Positions 6,243 through 13,493 of a DNA stretch of 18,254 nucleotides are shown one piece after another (the stretch's first letter is position 1; the number at the start of each line of letters is the position of its first letter). The stretch is taken from contig CAKTQR010000039.1 of the NCBI GenBank assembly GCA_934597175.1, positions 1-18,254 on the forward strand. The letters run 5' to 3'. The position numbers and the translations under genes are program-made. The notes beneath the pieces were generated by a model, which saw nothing but the letters and a program-made list of their open reading frames with translations, had not been told where the DNA came from and searched no databases. The stretch is from an uncultured Oscillospiraceae bacterium. GTDB taxonomy: Bacteria > Bacillota > Clostridia > Oscillospirales > Oscillospiraceae.

Positions 6243-6645
6243 GTGTATCCTCCACGCAAATTGCGTACAGCTCGTTTATCCGCTCGGTCATGCCCTGCAG
6301 GTACAGCCAGCCAAACAGTGCCTCCAAACCAGTCGCAGCGTGGTACTGGCCGATATCCGCCTTGTGCGGCACGGAGTTTACCTTGGCGTTGCGGCCACGC
6401 TTATACAGTGCAAGCTCATCGGCGGTAAGGTGCGGCAGAAGCCGCTCCATAGCCGCAGCCTGCGCCGGTGCGTTGACGATGGCGACGCACTTTTTGTGCA
6501 GGTCGGTCACCTTTTTGTTGCCGTCCGAGCACAGCATGGTGCGGGTCAAGAGCTCATACACGCCGTCGCCGATGTGTGCAAGGCCGAGCATGCTGATATT
6601 ATTAATGTCACGAAGCTCCATTTTGGGGCAAAAGTAATCGTTCAT
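6232..6645 (-). CDS. mrnC: Mini-ribonuclease III (MrnC)
   Basis: This 137-residue protein is an RNase III catalytic domain without the double-stranded RNA-binding domain, the hallmark of Mini-III. In B. subtilis, MrnC matures 23S rRNA ends. The acidic signature IGDGVYE (residues 25-31) and the distal Glu in TGLEALFGWLYL (about 106-117) supply the metal ligands. YKRGRNAKVNS (81-91) is typical of the family. ATG 6645 is preceded by AGGTGAT about 6 bases upstream. No clear promoter lies between it and the ftsK terminator hairpin, so it may depend on read-through. It overlaps rqcH, linking 23S maturation with 50S quality control. Confidence 0.93.
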   Translation of the reverse strand: MNDYFCPKMELRDINNISMLGLAHIGDGVYELLTRTMLCSDGNKKVTDLHKKCVAIVNAPAQAAAMERLLPHLTADELALYKRGRNAKVNSVPHKADIGQYHAATGLEALFGWLYLQGMTERINELYAICVEDTHGT

Positions 6646-6660
6646 GTAATCACCTAGTTT

Positions 6661-6684
6661 AAAAGGGCGGCAAGCCGCCCTTTT
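6661..6684 (-). terminator. Hairpin after ftsK
   Basis: AAAAGGGCGG (6661-6670) pairs with CCGCCCTTTT (6675-6684), loop CAAG. On the minus strand the stem is followed only by its own four T residues and AAACTAGG, so termination of the ftsK transcript is probably incomplete and mrnC-rqcH could be reached by read-through. Confidence 0.7.
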
Positions 6685-6688
6685 TTAT

Positions 6689-9244
6689 TTATTCGTCAGA
6701 GTCCAGCTCGTCTGCAAACTCCAGCTGGGTCTGCAAGATCTCGGTCGGGGCTGTGCCCTGAGTGGTCTGCATTTCGAGCCACTGCTCACGGGTGATGAGT
6801 ATCTGGCGGGGCTTTGAGCCCTCGAACGGACCTATGATGCCCATCTCCTCCATCTGGTCGATGATGCGGGCGGCTCTTGAGTAGCCGAGCTTGAGGCGGC
6901 GCTGGAGCATGGAGACCGACGCCTGCTTGGTGTCGAAAATGACATCGACGGCCTGCGGCAGCAGCTCGTCATACTCGGGCTTGCTGTCCGCTGCGGGTAC
7001 TATCTCGCCGCCCTTGCTGCCGGAGCTTTTCTCCTCGGCGGCTTTTTCGATCTGAGCAATGATATCCTCGCTGTAATTTGCGGTCGACTGCTCTTTTATG
7101 AAGCTGACGATAGCGTCACGCTCCTCGTCGCTGACAAATGCGCCCTGGACACGCAGGGGCTTGCCTCCGCCGAGGGGAGCATACAGCATGTCGCCCATGC
7201 CAATGAGCTTTTCTGCGCCGTTTTGGTCGAGGATGATGCGGCTTTCAAGCGACGACGACACCGCAAAGGCGATGCGGCTGGGGATATTGGCCTTCATAAG
7301 ACCGGTGATGACATCGGCAGACGGGCGCTGAGTCGCAATGACAAGGTGCATGCCGGCGGCTCGTCCCATCTGAGCGACACGGCAGATGCTCTCCTCGACC
7401 TCCTTGGAGGCGACGAGCATAAGGTCTGCAAGCTCGTCGATGACGACGACGACATTTGGCATCTTGGGCTGGCCGTTTTCTAAAAGGTGCTCGTTATACG
7501 CCGAAAGATTTCTCACACCGAGCTCCGAAAACAGCCTGTAGCGCTTGAGCATCTCGGTGACCGCCCACTGGAGCGCACCGGCAGCCTTCTTGGGGTCGGT
7601 GACGACGGGGATGTACAGGTGCGGGATGCCGTTATAAACGCCGAGCTCGACCATCTTGGGGTCTATCATGATGAGCTTGACATCCTCGGGATCGGACTTA
7701 TAAAGCAGGCTTATGATAAGCGAGTTCATGCACACCGATTTGCCCGAGCCCGTCGTACCGGCAATGAGCAGGTGCGGCAGCTTCGAGATATTGCCCACGA
7801 CTGCGTTGCCGCCGATATCCTTGCCGATGGCAAAGGTGAGGTCGGCTTTGGAGGTCAGGAATTTGGGCGAATCGATGATATCACGCAGGTAAACGGTGCT
7901 GACAAGCTTGTTGGGCACTTCTATACCGACGGTGGAAATTTTATCGGGAATGGGCGCAATGCGCACATTCGAGACACCGAGGGCAAGAGCGATATCGTCG
8001 GAGAGGTTTGTTATTCGGCTGAGCTTCACGCCCTGTTCGAGCTCAAAATCGTACCTCGTGACCGTAGGCCCGTGAGTTGTATCCGTGACGGTGGCATTCA
8101 CGCCGAAGCTGCGCAGGGCGTTTTCAAGCCTCGTGCGATTCATGTCGATCTCCTCGTCGACATTTGCGGCGACCGAGTGCCCCTTGCGAAGCAGGTATAT
8201 AGGCGGCTTTTCATAAGAGCCGTCGTCTTCCTTGGATTCAATTTCATCTGCGACCGCAGCGGTTTCCGCCGCCACCTCGGCTGCGGACATTTTCTTCGGG
8301 GGATCGACTATCTCGCCGGCTTCGGTCGCCCCGCTGCCGCTGAGCTTGACTCCGGCAAGAGCTTCCGCCTCCTCAATGCTTATAGGCTCAACATCGGCGG
8401 TGTGGTCGACCTTAGCCTCGGCTGCGGGCTTTTTATTCTTTTTGCCCGGCTTTTCGGTATTGGTCTCCTCAGCCTTGCTCTCCTCGGTCTTTTTTTCAAA
8501 GGTCGGCTCATCGTCGAGGGGGATGTCTATCGTGCTGCGCTTTGCTTTTCTCCTGCGAAGCTTTTCCTCCTCATCCTGCACGGGCCGGCTTTTTTCGGAC
8601 TTTTCGGGCTCAGGCTCGGGCTCGTACTCCACCCGCCCCCTGCTCGTTATCCACTCGATAAGCTTGCCGGGCGTAACGCCGAAAGCGTTGAGCGTGAAGA
8701 ACACGAACAGGACCACAAGCAATATCGCAGCGCCGTAGAAGCTGAACGCCTTCTGGAAGGCAAACGCCAGCAGTCCGCCCAGAACGCCGCCGCAGGTCAC
8801 CGCCTTGCCGCCGTTGTACAGTGTGCCGAACACCTCACCGACGCCCTGAATGTTTTCAATGATGATGTTTGAAAACAAAAGGTCGAGCGTTGCGCCCAGA
8901 AGCAGCGGAATGAGAAATGCCGAGGTCGTTCTGAACACAACGGGTCTGCCGTGGTGGAAGCCCTGGATAACGGCGACGAGCACGAGGACCGGTGCGCATG
9001 CCCAAAAGCCGTAGCCGAACAGGCCCTTTAGTACCGAGCTTATCGCACCGACGACTATGCCGTCGCTGGAGAATATCGAGATGCCCGTGAGCAGCGCCGC
9101 AAACGCAGAGACAATGGCCGCCACCTCACGGCGAATGGGCTGGGGCTGGGTCTTGGCGGCAGTCTTGGGCTGCTGCTTGGACTTTGTCTGTCCGCTCCGT
9201 GCCGTGTTTTTAGTCGTGGTTTTTTTATTTTTTGTCTGTGCCAT
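6689..9244 (-). CDS. ftsK: FtsK/SpoIIIE-family DNA translocase
   Basis: The 851-residue protein is a membrane-anchored ATP-driven DNA pump that clears or moves chromosomal DNA through the closing septum. After a basic Lys/Gln/Thr tail (1-38) come about four transmembrane helices (about 42-190). An acidic/Lys/Ala-rich linker fills about 205-345. The motor follows, with Walker A GTTGSGKS (496-503), Walker B VVVVIDELADL (598-608) and the ATQRPS segment (about 637-642). The C-terminal gamma winged-helix domain (about 755-820: SVSMLQRRLKLGYSRAARII, then FEGSKPRQIL) reads directional KOPS/SRS sites. Length fits a SpoIIIE/FtsK type. Whether it is dedicated to sporulation cannot be decided here. Its start lies 22 bases after uppP, so they are cotranscribed. 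Confidence 0.95.
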   Translation of the reverse strand: MAQTKNKKTTTKNTARSGQTKSKQQPKTAAKTQPQPIRREVAAIVSAFAALLTGISIFSSDGIVVGAISSVLKGLFGYGFWACAPVLVLVAVIQGFHHGRPVVFRTTSAFLIPLLLGATLDLLFSNIIIENIQGVGEVFGTLYNGGKAVTCGGVLGGLLAFAFQKAFSFYGAAILLVVLFVFFTLNAFGVTPGKLIEWITSRGRVEYEPEPEPEKSEKSRPVQDEEEKLRRRKAKRSTIDIPLDDEPTFEKKTEESKAEETNTEKPGKKNKKPAAEAKVDHTADVEPISIEEAEALAGVKLSGSGATEAGEIVDPPKKMSAAEVAAETAAVADEIESKEDDGSYEKPPIYLLRKGHSVAANVDEEIDMNRTRLENALRSFGVNATVTDTTHGPTVTRYDFELEQGVKLSRITNLSDDIALALGVSNVRIAPIPDKISTVGIEVPNKLVSTVYLRDIIDSPKFLTSKADLTFAIGKDIGGNAVVGNISKLPHLLIAGTTGSGKSVCMNSLIISLLYKSDPEDVKLIMIDPKMVELGVYNGIPHLYIPVVTDPKKAAGALQWAVTEMLKRYRLFSELGVRNLSAYNEHLLENGQPKMPNVVVVIDELADLMLVASKEVEESICRVAQMGRAAGMHLVIATQRPSADVITGLMKANIPSRIAFAVSSSLESRIILDQNGAEKLIGMGDMLYAPLGGGKPLRVQGAFVSDEERDAIVSFIKEQSTANYSEDIIAQIEKAAEEKSSGSKGGEIVPAADSKPEYDELLPQAVDVIFDTKQASVSMLQRRLKLGYSRAARIIDQMEEMGIIGPFEGSKPRQILITREQWLEMQTTQGTAPTEILQTQLEFADELDSDE

Positions 9245-9266
9245 TACTAAGCTATCCCTGCCTTTA

Positions 9267-10106
9267 TCAGAATATCATGGAAAGAATTATCGTGAGTGCG
9301 CCGACTACCCAGCAGTAGTAGGCAAAGCCGCCGAAGCGCTTGCTTTTTGCGATCATTTTCAAAAGTCCTATCGCCAGAACGCCGGACACCATTGCGGCGA
9401 CCATGCCGATGAGATACGCCGGTATGAGCGAGGCGTCTATGCCGTTTTTGATCGCCTTTATAAGCTCCAAAAGCGTTGCGCCCAACACCGCCGGAATACT
9501 CATAAGAAGCGAGAACTTGACGGCGTAGCTGCGGTCCTGACCCGTTGCGATGCCTGCGGTTATCGTCGTTCCCGAGCGGGAAAGTCCCGGCAGGGTCGCA
9601 ACACACTGGCACAGGCCGATGATGAGTGCGTCGGAAAAGCGCATGTTTTTCTCGGTCTTTGTGCCCGGAGTCATCTTATCGGAAACCAGCAGCATAAAGC
9701 CCGTGAGGATGAGCGCAATGCCGACAAACACCGTCGACTGCGAAAGCTCGCCGATATAGTCGTTGACCGGCAGGACGAGCACCAAAGGCAGCGTTGCGGC
9801 AACGATGAGAAAGAACATTCTTGCCGCCGGGTACTTCCTGGGTCTGCCGTCTGCGGTGATCTCCTTTCGTCCGGACAAAAGCGCCAGCACCTCGACGACC
9901 ATCGCCTTTATGTCGCTCCAATACATGAAGCAGATGGCAATAAGCGTACCGAAATGCAGCAGGACATCGAAGAGCATGTGTCCGCCCTCGATATCCGACA
10001 TATTAAAAAGATTTTGGAGTATTGCAAGATGTCCCGAACTGGATATCGGCAAAAACTCCGCAACGCCCTGTACAAGACCTAAAATTATGGCTTCGCCAAT
10101 GGTCAT
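9267..10106 (-). CDS. uppP: Undecaprenyl-diphosphate phosphatase
   Basis: The 279-residue polytopic membrane protein (BacA family) should dephosphorylate undecaprenyl pyrophosphate to recycle the lipid carrier for peptidoglycan and wall-polymer synthesis. The two signature segments are present: QGVAEFLPISSSGH (13-26, with the catalytic Glu17 and His26) and LPGLSRSGTTITAG (172-185, with Arg177). Overproduction in other bacteria gives bacitracin resistance. ATG 10106 is preceded by GGAGG within GGAGGCGGG. It begins a uppP-ftsK unit with its own extended -10 promoter. The coupling of carrier recycling to a septal DNA pump suggests coordination with division, which is inference. Confidence 0.95.
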   Translation of the reverse strand: MTIGEAIILGLVQGVAEFLPISSSGHLAILQNLFNMSDIEGGHMLFDVLLHFGTLIAICFMYWSDIKAMVVEVLALLSGRKEITADGRPRKYPAARMFFLIVAATLPLVLVLPVNDYIGELSQSTVFVGIALILTGFMLLVSDKMTPGTKTEKNMRFSDALIIGLCQCVATLPGLSRSGTTITAGIATGQDRSYAVKFSLLMSIPAVLGATLLELIKAIKNGIDASLIPAYLIGMVAAMVSGVLAIGLLKMIAKSKRFGGFAYYCWVVGALTIILSMIF

Positions 10107-10157
10107 ATCAGCCCGCCTCCGTATCCTTTTGCGATATTATGTATACTTAACCCGGTT

Positions 10158-10186
10158 ATTTTATCATATATTGTATAAAAGCACAA
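10158..10186 (-). promoter_or_regulatory. Promoter of the uppP-ftsK unit
   Basis: On the minus strand, TTGTGC (10181-10186) and TAAAAT (10158-10163) are 17 bases apart, with TG one base before the -10 (TGATAAAAT), an extended -10 form. The -10 lies about 50 bases upstream of the uppP start. Confidence 0.6.
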
Positions 10187-10191
10187 TAGTA

Positions 10192-10220
10192 AAAAAAGAC
10201 GGAATTCATCCGTCTTTTTT
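10192..10220. terminator. Terminator at the tepA 3' end
   Basis: GACGGA (10198-10203) pairs with TCCGTC (10209-10214), loop ATTCA, flanked by A6 and T6 that extend the pairing. The tepA stop codon (10206-10208) lies in the loop. On the minus strand a run of T residues follows, so tepA transcripts end just before the uppP promoter. Confidence 0.85.
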
Positions 10221-10856
10221 GCTATTATCGCATGCCGAGTGCAGATAATCCAGCGCATCGGAGAGAGTTCCGATGCTGTCGATGAGGCCGCAGTTGACCG
10301 CCTCCTCGCCGTAAATGACGCTGCCGACATCGTTTGCGATCTCGTCGGTGGCGAGCATGAGCTCGTTATACCGCTCACGGCTTATATTCGAGTGGCTCGT
10401 CACAAAACCCACTATGCGCTCCTGTATGCGGGCAAAATAGTTATAGGTCTGCGGAACGCCGATGACGACGCCGTTCAGGCGCACGGGGTGTATCGTCATC
10501 GCCGCCGACGGGGCTATGAAGCTGCGCTTTGCCGCAACGGCAAGCGGTACGCCTATAGAGTGCCCGCCGCCGAGGATGAGCGACACCGTGGGCTTTTTCA
10601 TGCCGGCAATGAGCTCCGCTATGCCGAGCCCCGCTTCGACATCGCCGCCGACGGTGTTTAAAAGTATCAAAAGTCCCTTTATCTCCTCGGACTCCTCCAC
10701 GGCGGCAAGAAGCGGCATAACATGCTCGTACTTCGTCGTTTTCGTGTCCTCGGGCATAACCTGATGCCCCTCGATCTGCCCGATTATCGTCAGGCAGTGT
10801 ATCATTCCCTGCGGCGTTTGGGCAGTCACGCTGCCCAGCTCCTTTATCTCGTCCAA
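10206..10856 (-). CDS. tepA: ClpP-like serine protease, TepA/YmfB type
   Basis: This protein of about 216 residues belongs to the ClpP-like TepA family (translocation-enhancing protein). These are cytoplasmic proteases of the S14 fold whose exact substrates remain unclear. The GGGHSIGVPLA segment (about 96-106) carries the nucleophilic Ser, and MTIHPVR (about 120-126) carries the His, both at ClpP-like spacing. LNTVGGDVEAGLGIAE is the upstream oxyanion region. The best start is TTG 10856, with AGAGGTG at 10863-10869 six bases upstream; an in-frame GTG at 10865 lies inside that ribosome binding site. In B. subtilis, tepA also sits beside spoIIIE, so the neighbourhood is conserved, although uppP is inserted here. 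A hairpin covers its ribosome binding site. Confidence 0.88.
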   Translation of the reverse strand: MDEIKELGSVTAQTPQGMIHCLTIIGQIEGHQVMPEDTKTTKYEHVMPLLAAVEESEEIKGLLILLNTVGGDVEAGLGIAELIAGMKKPTVSLILGGGHSIGVPLAVAAKRSFIAPSAAMTIHPVRLNGVVIGVPQTYNYFARIQERIVGFVTSHSNISRERYNELMLATDEIANDVGSVIYGEEAVNCGLIDSIGTLSDALDYLHSACDNSKKDG

Positions 10857-10893
10857 AAAAATCACCTCTGACTTAGCATAACCAAATCAGAGG
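10853..10893 (-). terminator. Hairpin plus T7 after the aminopeptidase, hiding the tepA SD
   Basis: On the minus strand, CCTCTGATTT (10893-10884) pairs with AAGTCAGAGG (10874-10865) with one G/T wobble, and TGATTTTTTT follows. This is a good terminator for the M18 gene that ends at 10907. The 3' arm holds AGAGG, part of the tepA Shine-Dalgarno, so it could also block tepA translation on read-through mRNA. Confidence 0.75.
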
Positions 10894-10906
10894 CGAAACT
10901 ATCAAA

Positions 10907-12286
10907 TTATTCGTTATATGCCGCCAATACTCCTTTATAGGTCATGTAGCAGTCGAGCTTTGCCACGACCTCGAACGGTGCGTGCATGCTCAGGACGGGG
11001 ACGCCTGCATCGATGGTGTCGATATTGCGGTTTGCCATGAACTTGGCTATCGTGCCGCCGCCGCCCTGGTCGACCTTGCCGAGCTCGCTCAGCTGCCAGA
11101 TAACGCCGTTTTCGGCAAAGAGCCTGCGCAGGTGTGCAACGACCTCGGCGGAAGCGTCGCTCGTGCCGGATTTGCCCCTTGCGCCGGTGAACTTGCAAAT
11201 GCCCATGCCGTAGTTGAGTTTGGAGTCGTTGCGCTTTTCCGAGACCTCGGGGAAGTTCGGGTCGAACGCTGCCGTGACATCGGCAGACAGGCAGAAGCTG
11301 TTTTCAAAGCAGCGGCGCAGGCTCACGCCCTGCTGCTCGCAAAGGTCCTCCATGAAGCACTCAAAGGCGCTGCTCTGCATGCCGCTGACGCCGTCAGAGC
11401 CGGTCTCCTCCTTGTCGGCGAGGATGCAAACACAGGTCTTGTTGGGAACTTCAACATCAAAAATTGCGTGCAGCTCTGCGAATGCGCACACACGGTCATC
11501 GTGGCCGTAGCCGCCGATGAGCGAGCGGTCGAGACCTATCTCACGCACCTCAAATGCGGGCACTGCGGTGAGCTCGGCGGAAAGGAAGTCCTCCTCGACG
11601 ATGCCGTAGCGGTCGTTGAGGATGCTCATTATGCTCAGCTTCACTCTGTCGCTGCCGTTATCGGCGTAGGGCACGCTGCCGATGAGGATATTCAGCCCCT
11701 CGCCGGTTATGCCCTCCTCCATGGTCTTTTTCATCTGATCCTTGCCGAGATGCGGCAGAAGGTCTGTGATGACGAACTGGGGGTCTTCCGGCTCACGGCC
11801 GATGGTGACATCGACGACCTCGCCGTTTTTGAGCGCCACAACGCCGTGCAGCTCTAGGGGGATGGTCACCCACTGGTACTTTTTTATGCCGCCGTAGTAG
11901 TGGGTCTTGAAATATGCAAGCTCATCCGACTCGTACAGGGGATTCTGCTTTAGATCGATGCGGGGTGCATCGACATGAGCGCCGGCGATGACGCAGCCTT
12001 CGTTCAGGGGCTTTTTGCCGATGACGGCGAGCATGAGTGCCTTGCCCCTGTTGTTGCGGTAGATCTTCGTGCCGGGCTTGAGCTCCATGCCGAGCTTATA
12101 CTCGACAAAGCCTGCCGACTCCGCCTGCGCAATTGCGAGCTTCACCGCCTCACGCTCGGTGCGGGCGGCATTGAGAAAGCTCATGTAGTCACGGCTGTAG
12201 TCCTCAACGGCGATGCGCTCGTCGGTACTTATCAGGTCATAGCCGTTTTTCTGCTGATAGAATAACTGGTTTCTGATTTCATCCAT
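10907..12286 (-). CDS. M18-family metalloaminopeptidase (aspartyl/aminopeptidase I type)
   Basis: The 459-residue cytoplasmic exopeptidase should remove N-terminal residues from peptides using two metal ions, and M18 enzymes usually form large tetrahedral dodecamers. All expected ligand regions are visible: AGAHVDAPR (His104, Asp106), GYGHDDRVCAF (Asp263/264), DKEETGSDG (Glu293/294), SADVTAAFDP (about Asp336) and SMHAPFEV (His435). The length is normal for the bacterial ApeA/ApeB group; I cannot choose between subtypes. ATG 12286 overlaps the end of the upstream fusion gene by 8 bases, with AAGGA about 11 bases before it. The gene therefore belongs to the prfA operon, and a hairpin terminator follows. 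Confidence 0.93.
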   Translation of the reverse strand: MDEIRNQLFYQQKNGYDLISTDERIAVEDYSRDYMSFLNAARTEREAVKLAIAQAESAGFVEYKLGMELKPGTKIYRNNRGKALMLAVIGKKPLNEGCVIAGAHVDAPRIDLKQNPLYESDELAYFKTHYYGGIKKYQWVTIPLELHGVVALKNGEVVDVTIGREPEDPQFVITDLLPHLGKDQMKKTMEEGITGEGLNILIGSVPYADNGSDRVKLSIMSILNDRYGIVEEDFLSAELTAVPAFEVREIGLDRSLIGGYGHDDRVCAFAELHAIFDVEVPNKTCVCILADKEETGSDGVSGMQSSAFECFMEDLCEQQGVSLRRCFENSFCLSADVTAAFDPNFPEVSEKRNDSKLNYGMGICKFTGARGKSGTSDASAEVVAHLRRLFAENGVIWQLSELGKVDQGGGGTIAKFMANRNIDTIDAGVPVLSMHAPFEVVAKLDCYMTYKGVLAAYNE

Positions 12287-13493
12287 TTTTCAGTACTTCC
12301 TTATATAGTTTTTTGCATTTATCGGCAAAGTCCCGCTCGGTGGTATCATTGTGCAGGACATAGTCACAGCTGTTTTCGAAAAATTCGTTCGGCTTCTGCG
12401 CTGCGATGCGCTTTTCGGCATACTCACGGCTGATGCCGTCACGCTTCATGATGCGCTGCACCCTCGTCTCGGTCTCGGCAATAACACCGATGACCGCCTT
12501 GCAGCGCTTGGCAATGCCGCTTTCTATAAGCGCAATTGCGTCGATGGCAGCAAGCTCTCCGCCGCTCATGGCGAAATCGCATAGTCTGCGCTCGACCTCA
12601 AGCGATATATAGTGGTGCGTTATCTCGTTTAAAAGCTTCAAGTCCCGCTCCGAACCGAACACAATGCCGCCCAGGCGCTTGCGGTCAAGCTTTCCGTCCA
12701 CCACCGAGCCGGGGAACGCCGTTTCGATGGCGGCAAGAAGCTGCGCATCCGTTTCAAGAAGCTCGTGATACACGGCGTCGCAGTCAATTATCATCGCTCC
12801 CAGCGCTTCAAGCTGCCGCAGGGCTGTCGTTTTACCGCAGCCCGTGCCGCCGGTTATGCCGAGCACGGTGAGGTCATCGGCAAGCGCTTTTTTTATCGTC
12901 TGCTCCGGCAGCGCCGCTTCACGCAGAATTTTATACGGCGTTTTGCTCATATCGATGATGGTCGACTCCGTTCCGATGCCGCACTCTCCGCCGTCGATCA
13001 CAGCGGAAATTTTGCCGTCAAAGTATTCGATGACTTTCGCTGCGTTCTTGGAGCTCGGCTCGCCCGAGGGGTTTGCCGACGGGGCGGCAAGCGGAAGCTG
13101 CGCCTTTTGCAGGAGCTCAAGCGTCAGCGGATGGTCGGGACAGCGCAGCGCAACGGTGTCCCCGCCCGCTCGGACTATCTCCGGCACAAGGGGCTTTGCC
13201 TTTAACACTATCGTCAAAGGTCCGGGCCAAAAGCGCTTTGCAAGCGTTTTCGCCTGCTCGGGGACAGGCTCACAGTAGCGCTCCATGCTGCCGCTGTCGG
13301 GTATCATGAGCGCAAGCGGCTTTACCTGCGGTCTCCCCTTGACCTCGTATATCTTTTCGACCGCTTCGGCATTTAATCCGTTGCCCGCCAAACCGTACAC
13401 GGTTTCCGTGGGCACGGCGACGAGCTCGCCGCTTTTTATGAGCTCGGCTGCCGGGTCAATGTTGTCTTTTATTATCGTTGTTTTCATATCCAT
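12279..13493 (-). CDS. Fusion: threonylcarbamoyl-AMP synthase (TsaC/YrdC) + dephospho-CoA kinase (CoaE)
   Basis: One unbroken 404-residue frame joins two enzymes. Residues about 7-200 are a YrdC/TsaC domain (PTETVYGL 28-35, KGRPQVKPL 52-60, SANPSG 139-144, GTESTIID 174-181), which makes threonylcarbamoyl-AMP from Thr, bicarbonate and ATP for the t6A tRNA modification. The separate Sua5 C-terminal domain is absent. Residues about 207-404 are a complete CoaE: P-loop ITGGTGCGKTT (213-223), IDCDAVYHELL (236-246), DGKLDRKRLGGIVF (266-279) and NDTTERDF. CoaE performs the last step of coenzyme A synthesis. Both key motif sets look intact. ATG 13493 shares one base with the prfA stop (TAATG), so translation is coupled; ATG 13487 is an alternative start. 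The fusion has no frameshift or stop at the junction. Confidence 0.92.
   Translation of the reverse strand: MDMKTTIIKDNIDPAAELIKSGELVAVPTETVYGLAGNGLNAEAVEKIYEVKGRPQVKPLALMIPDSGSMERYCEPVPEQAKTLAKRFWPGPLTIVLKAKPLVPEIVRAGGDTVALRCPDHPLTLELLQKAQLPLAAPSANPSGEPSSKNAAKVIEYFDGKISAVIDGGECGIGTESTIIDMSKTPYKILREAALPEQTIKKALADDLTVLGITGGTGCGKTTALRQLEALGAMIIDCDAVYHELLETDAQLLAAIETAFPGSVVDGKLDRKRLGGIVFGSERDLKLLNEITHHYISLEVERRLCDFAMSGGELAAIDAIALIESGIAKRCKAVIGVIAETETRVQRIMKRDGISREYAEKRIAAQKPNEFFENSCDYVLHNDTTERDFADKCKKLYKEVLKNG

Noticed and set aside
5476..6657. A 393-codon plus-strand open frame opposite rqcH and mrnC
   Set aside because: It crosses two recognised minus-strand genes and has no ribosome binding site.
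7487..8872. A 461-codon plus-strand open frame opposite ftsK
   Set aside because: It is the antisense shadow of the clear FtsK motor and linker. Long antisense frames are expected with this codon usage.
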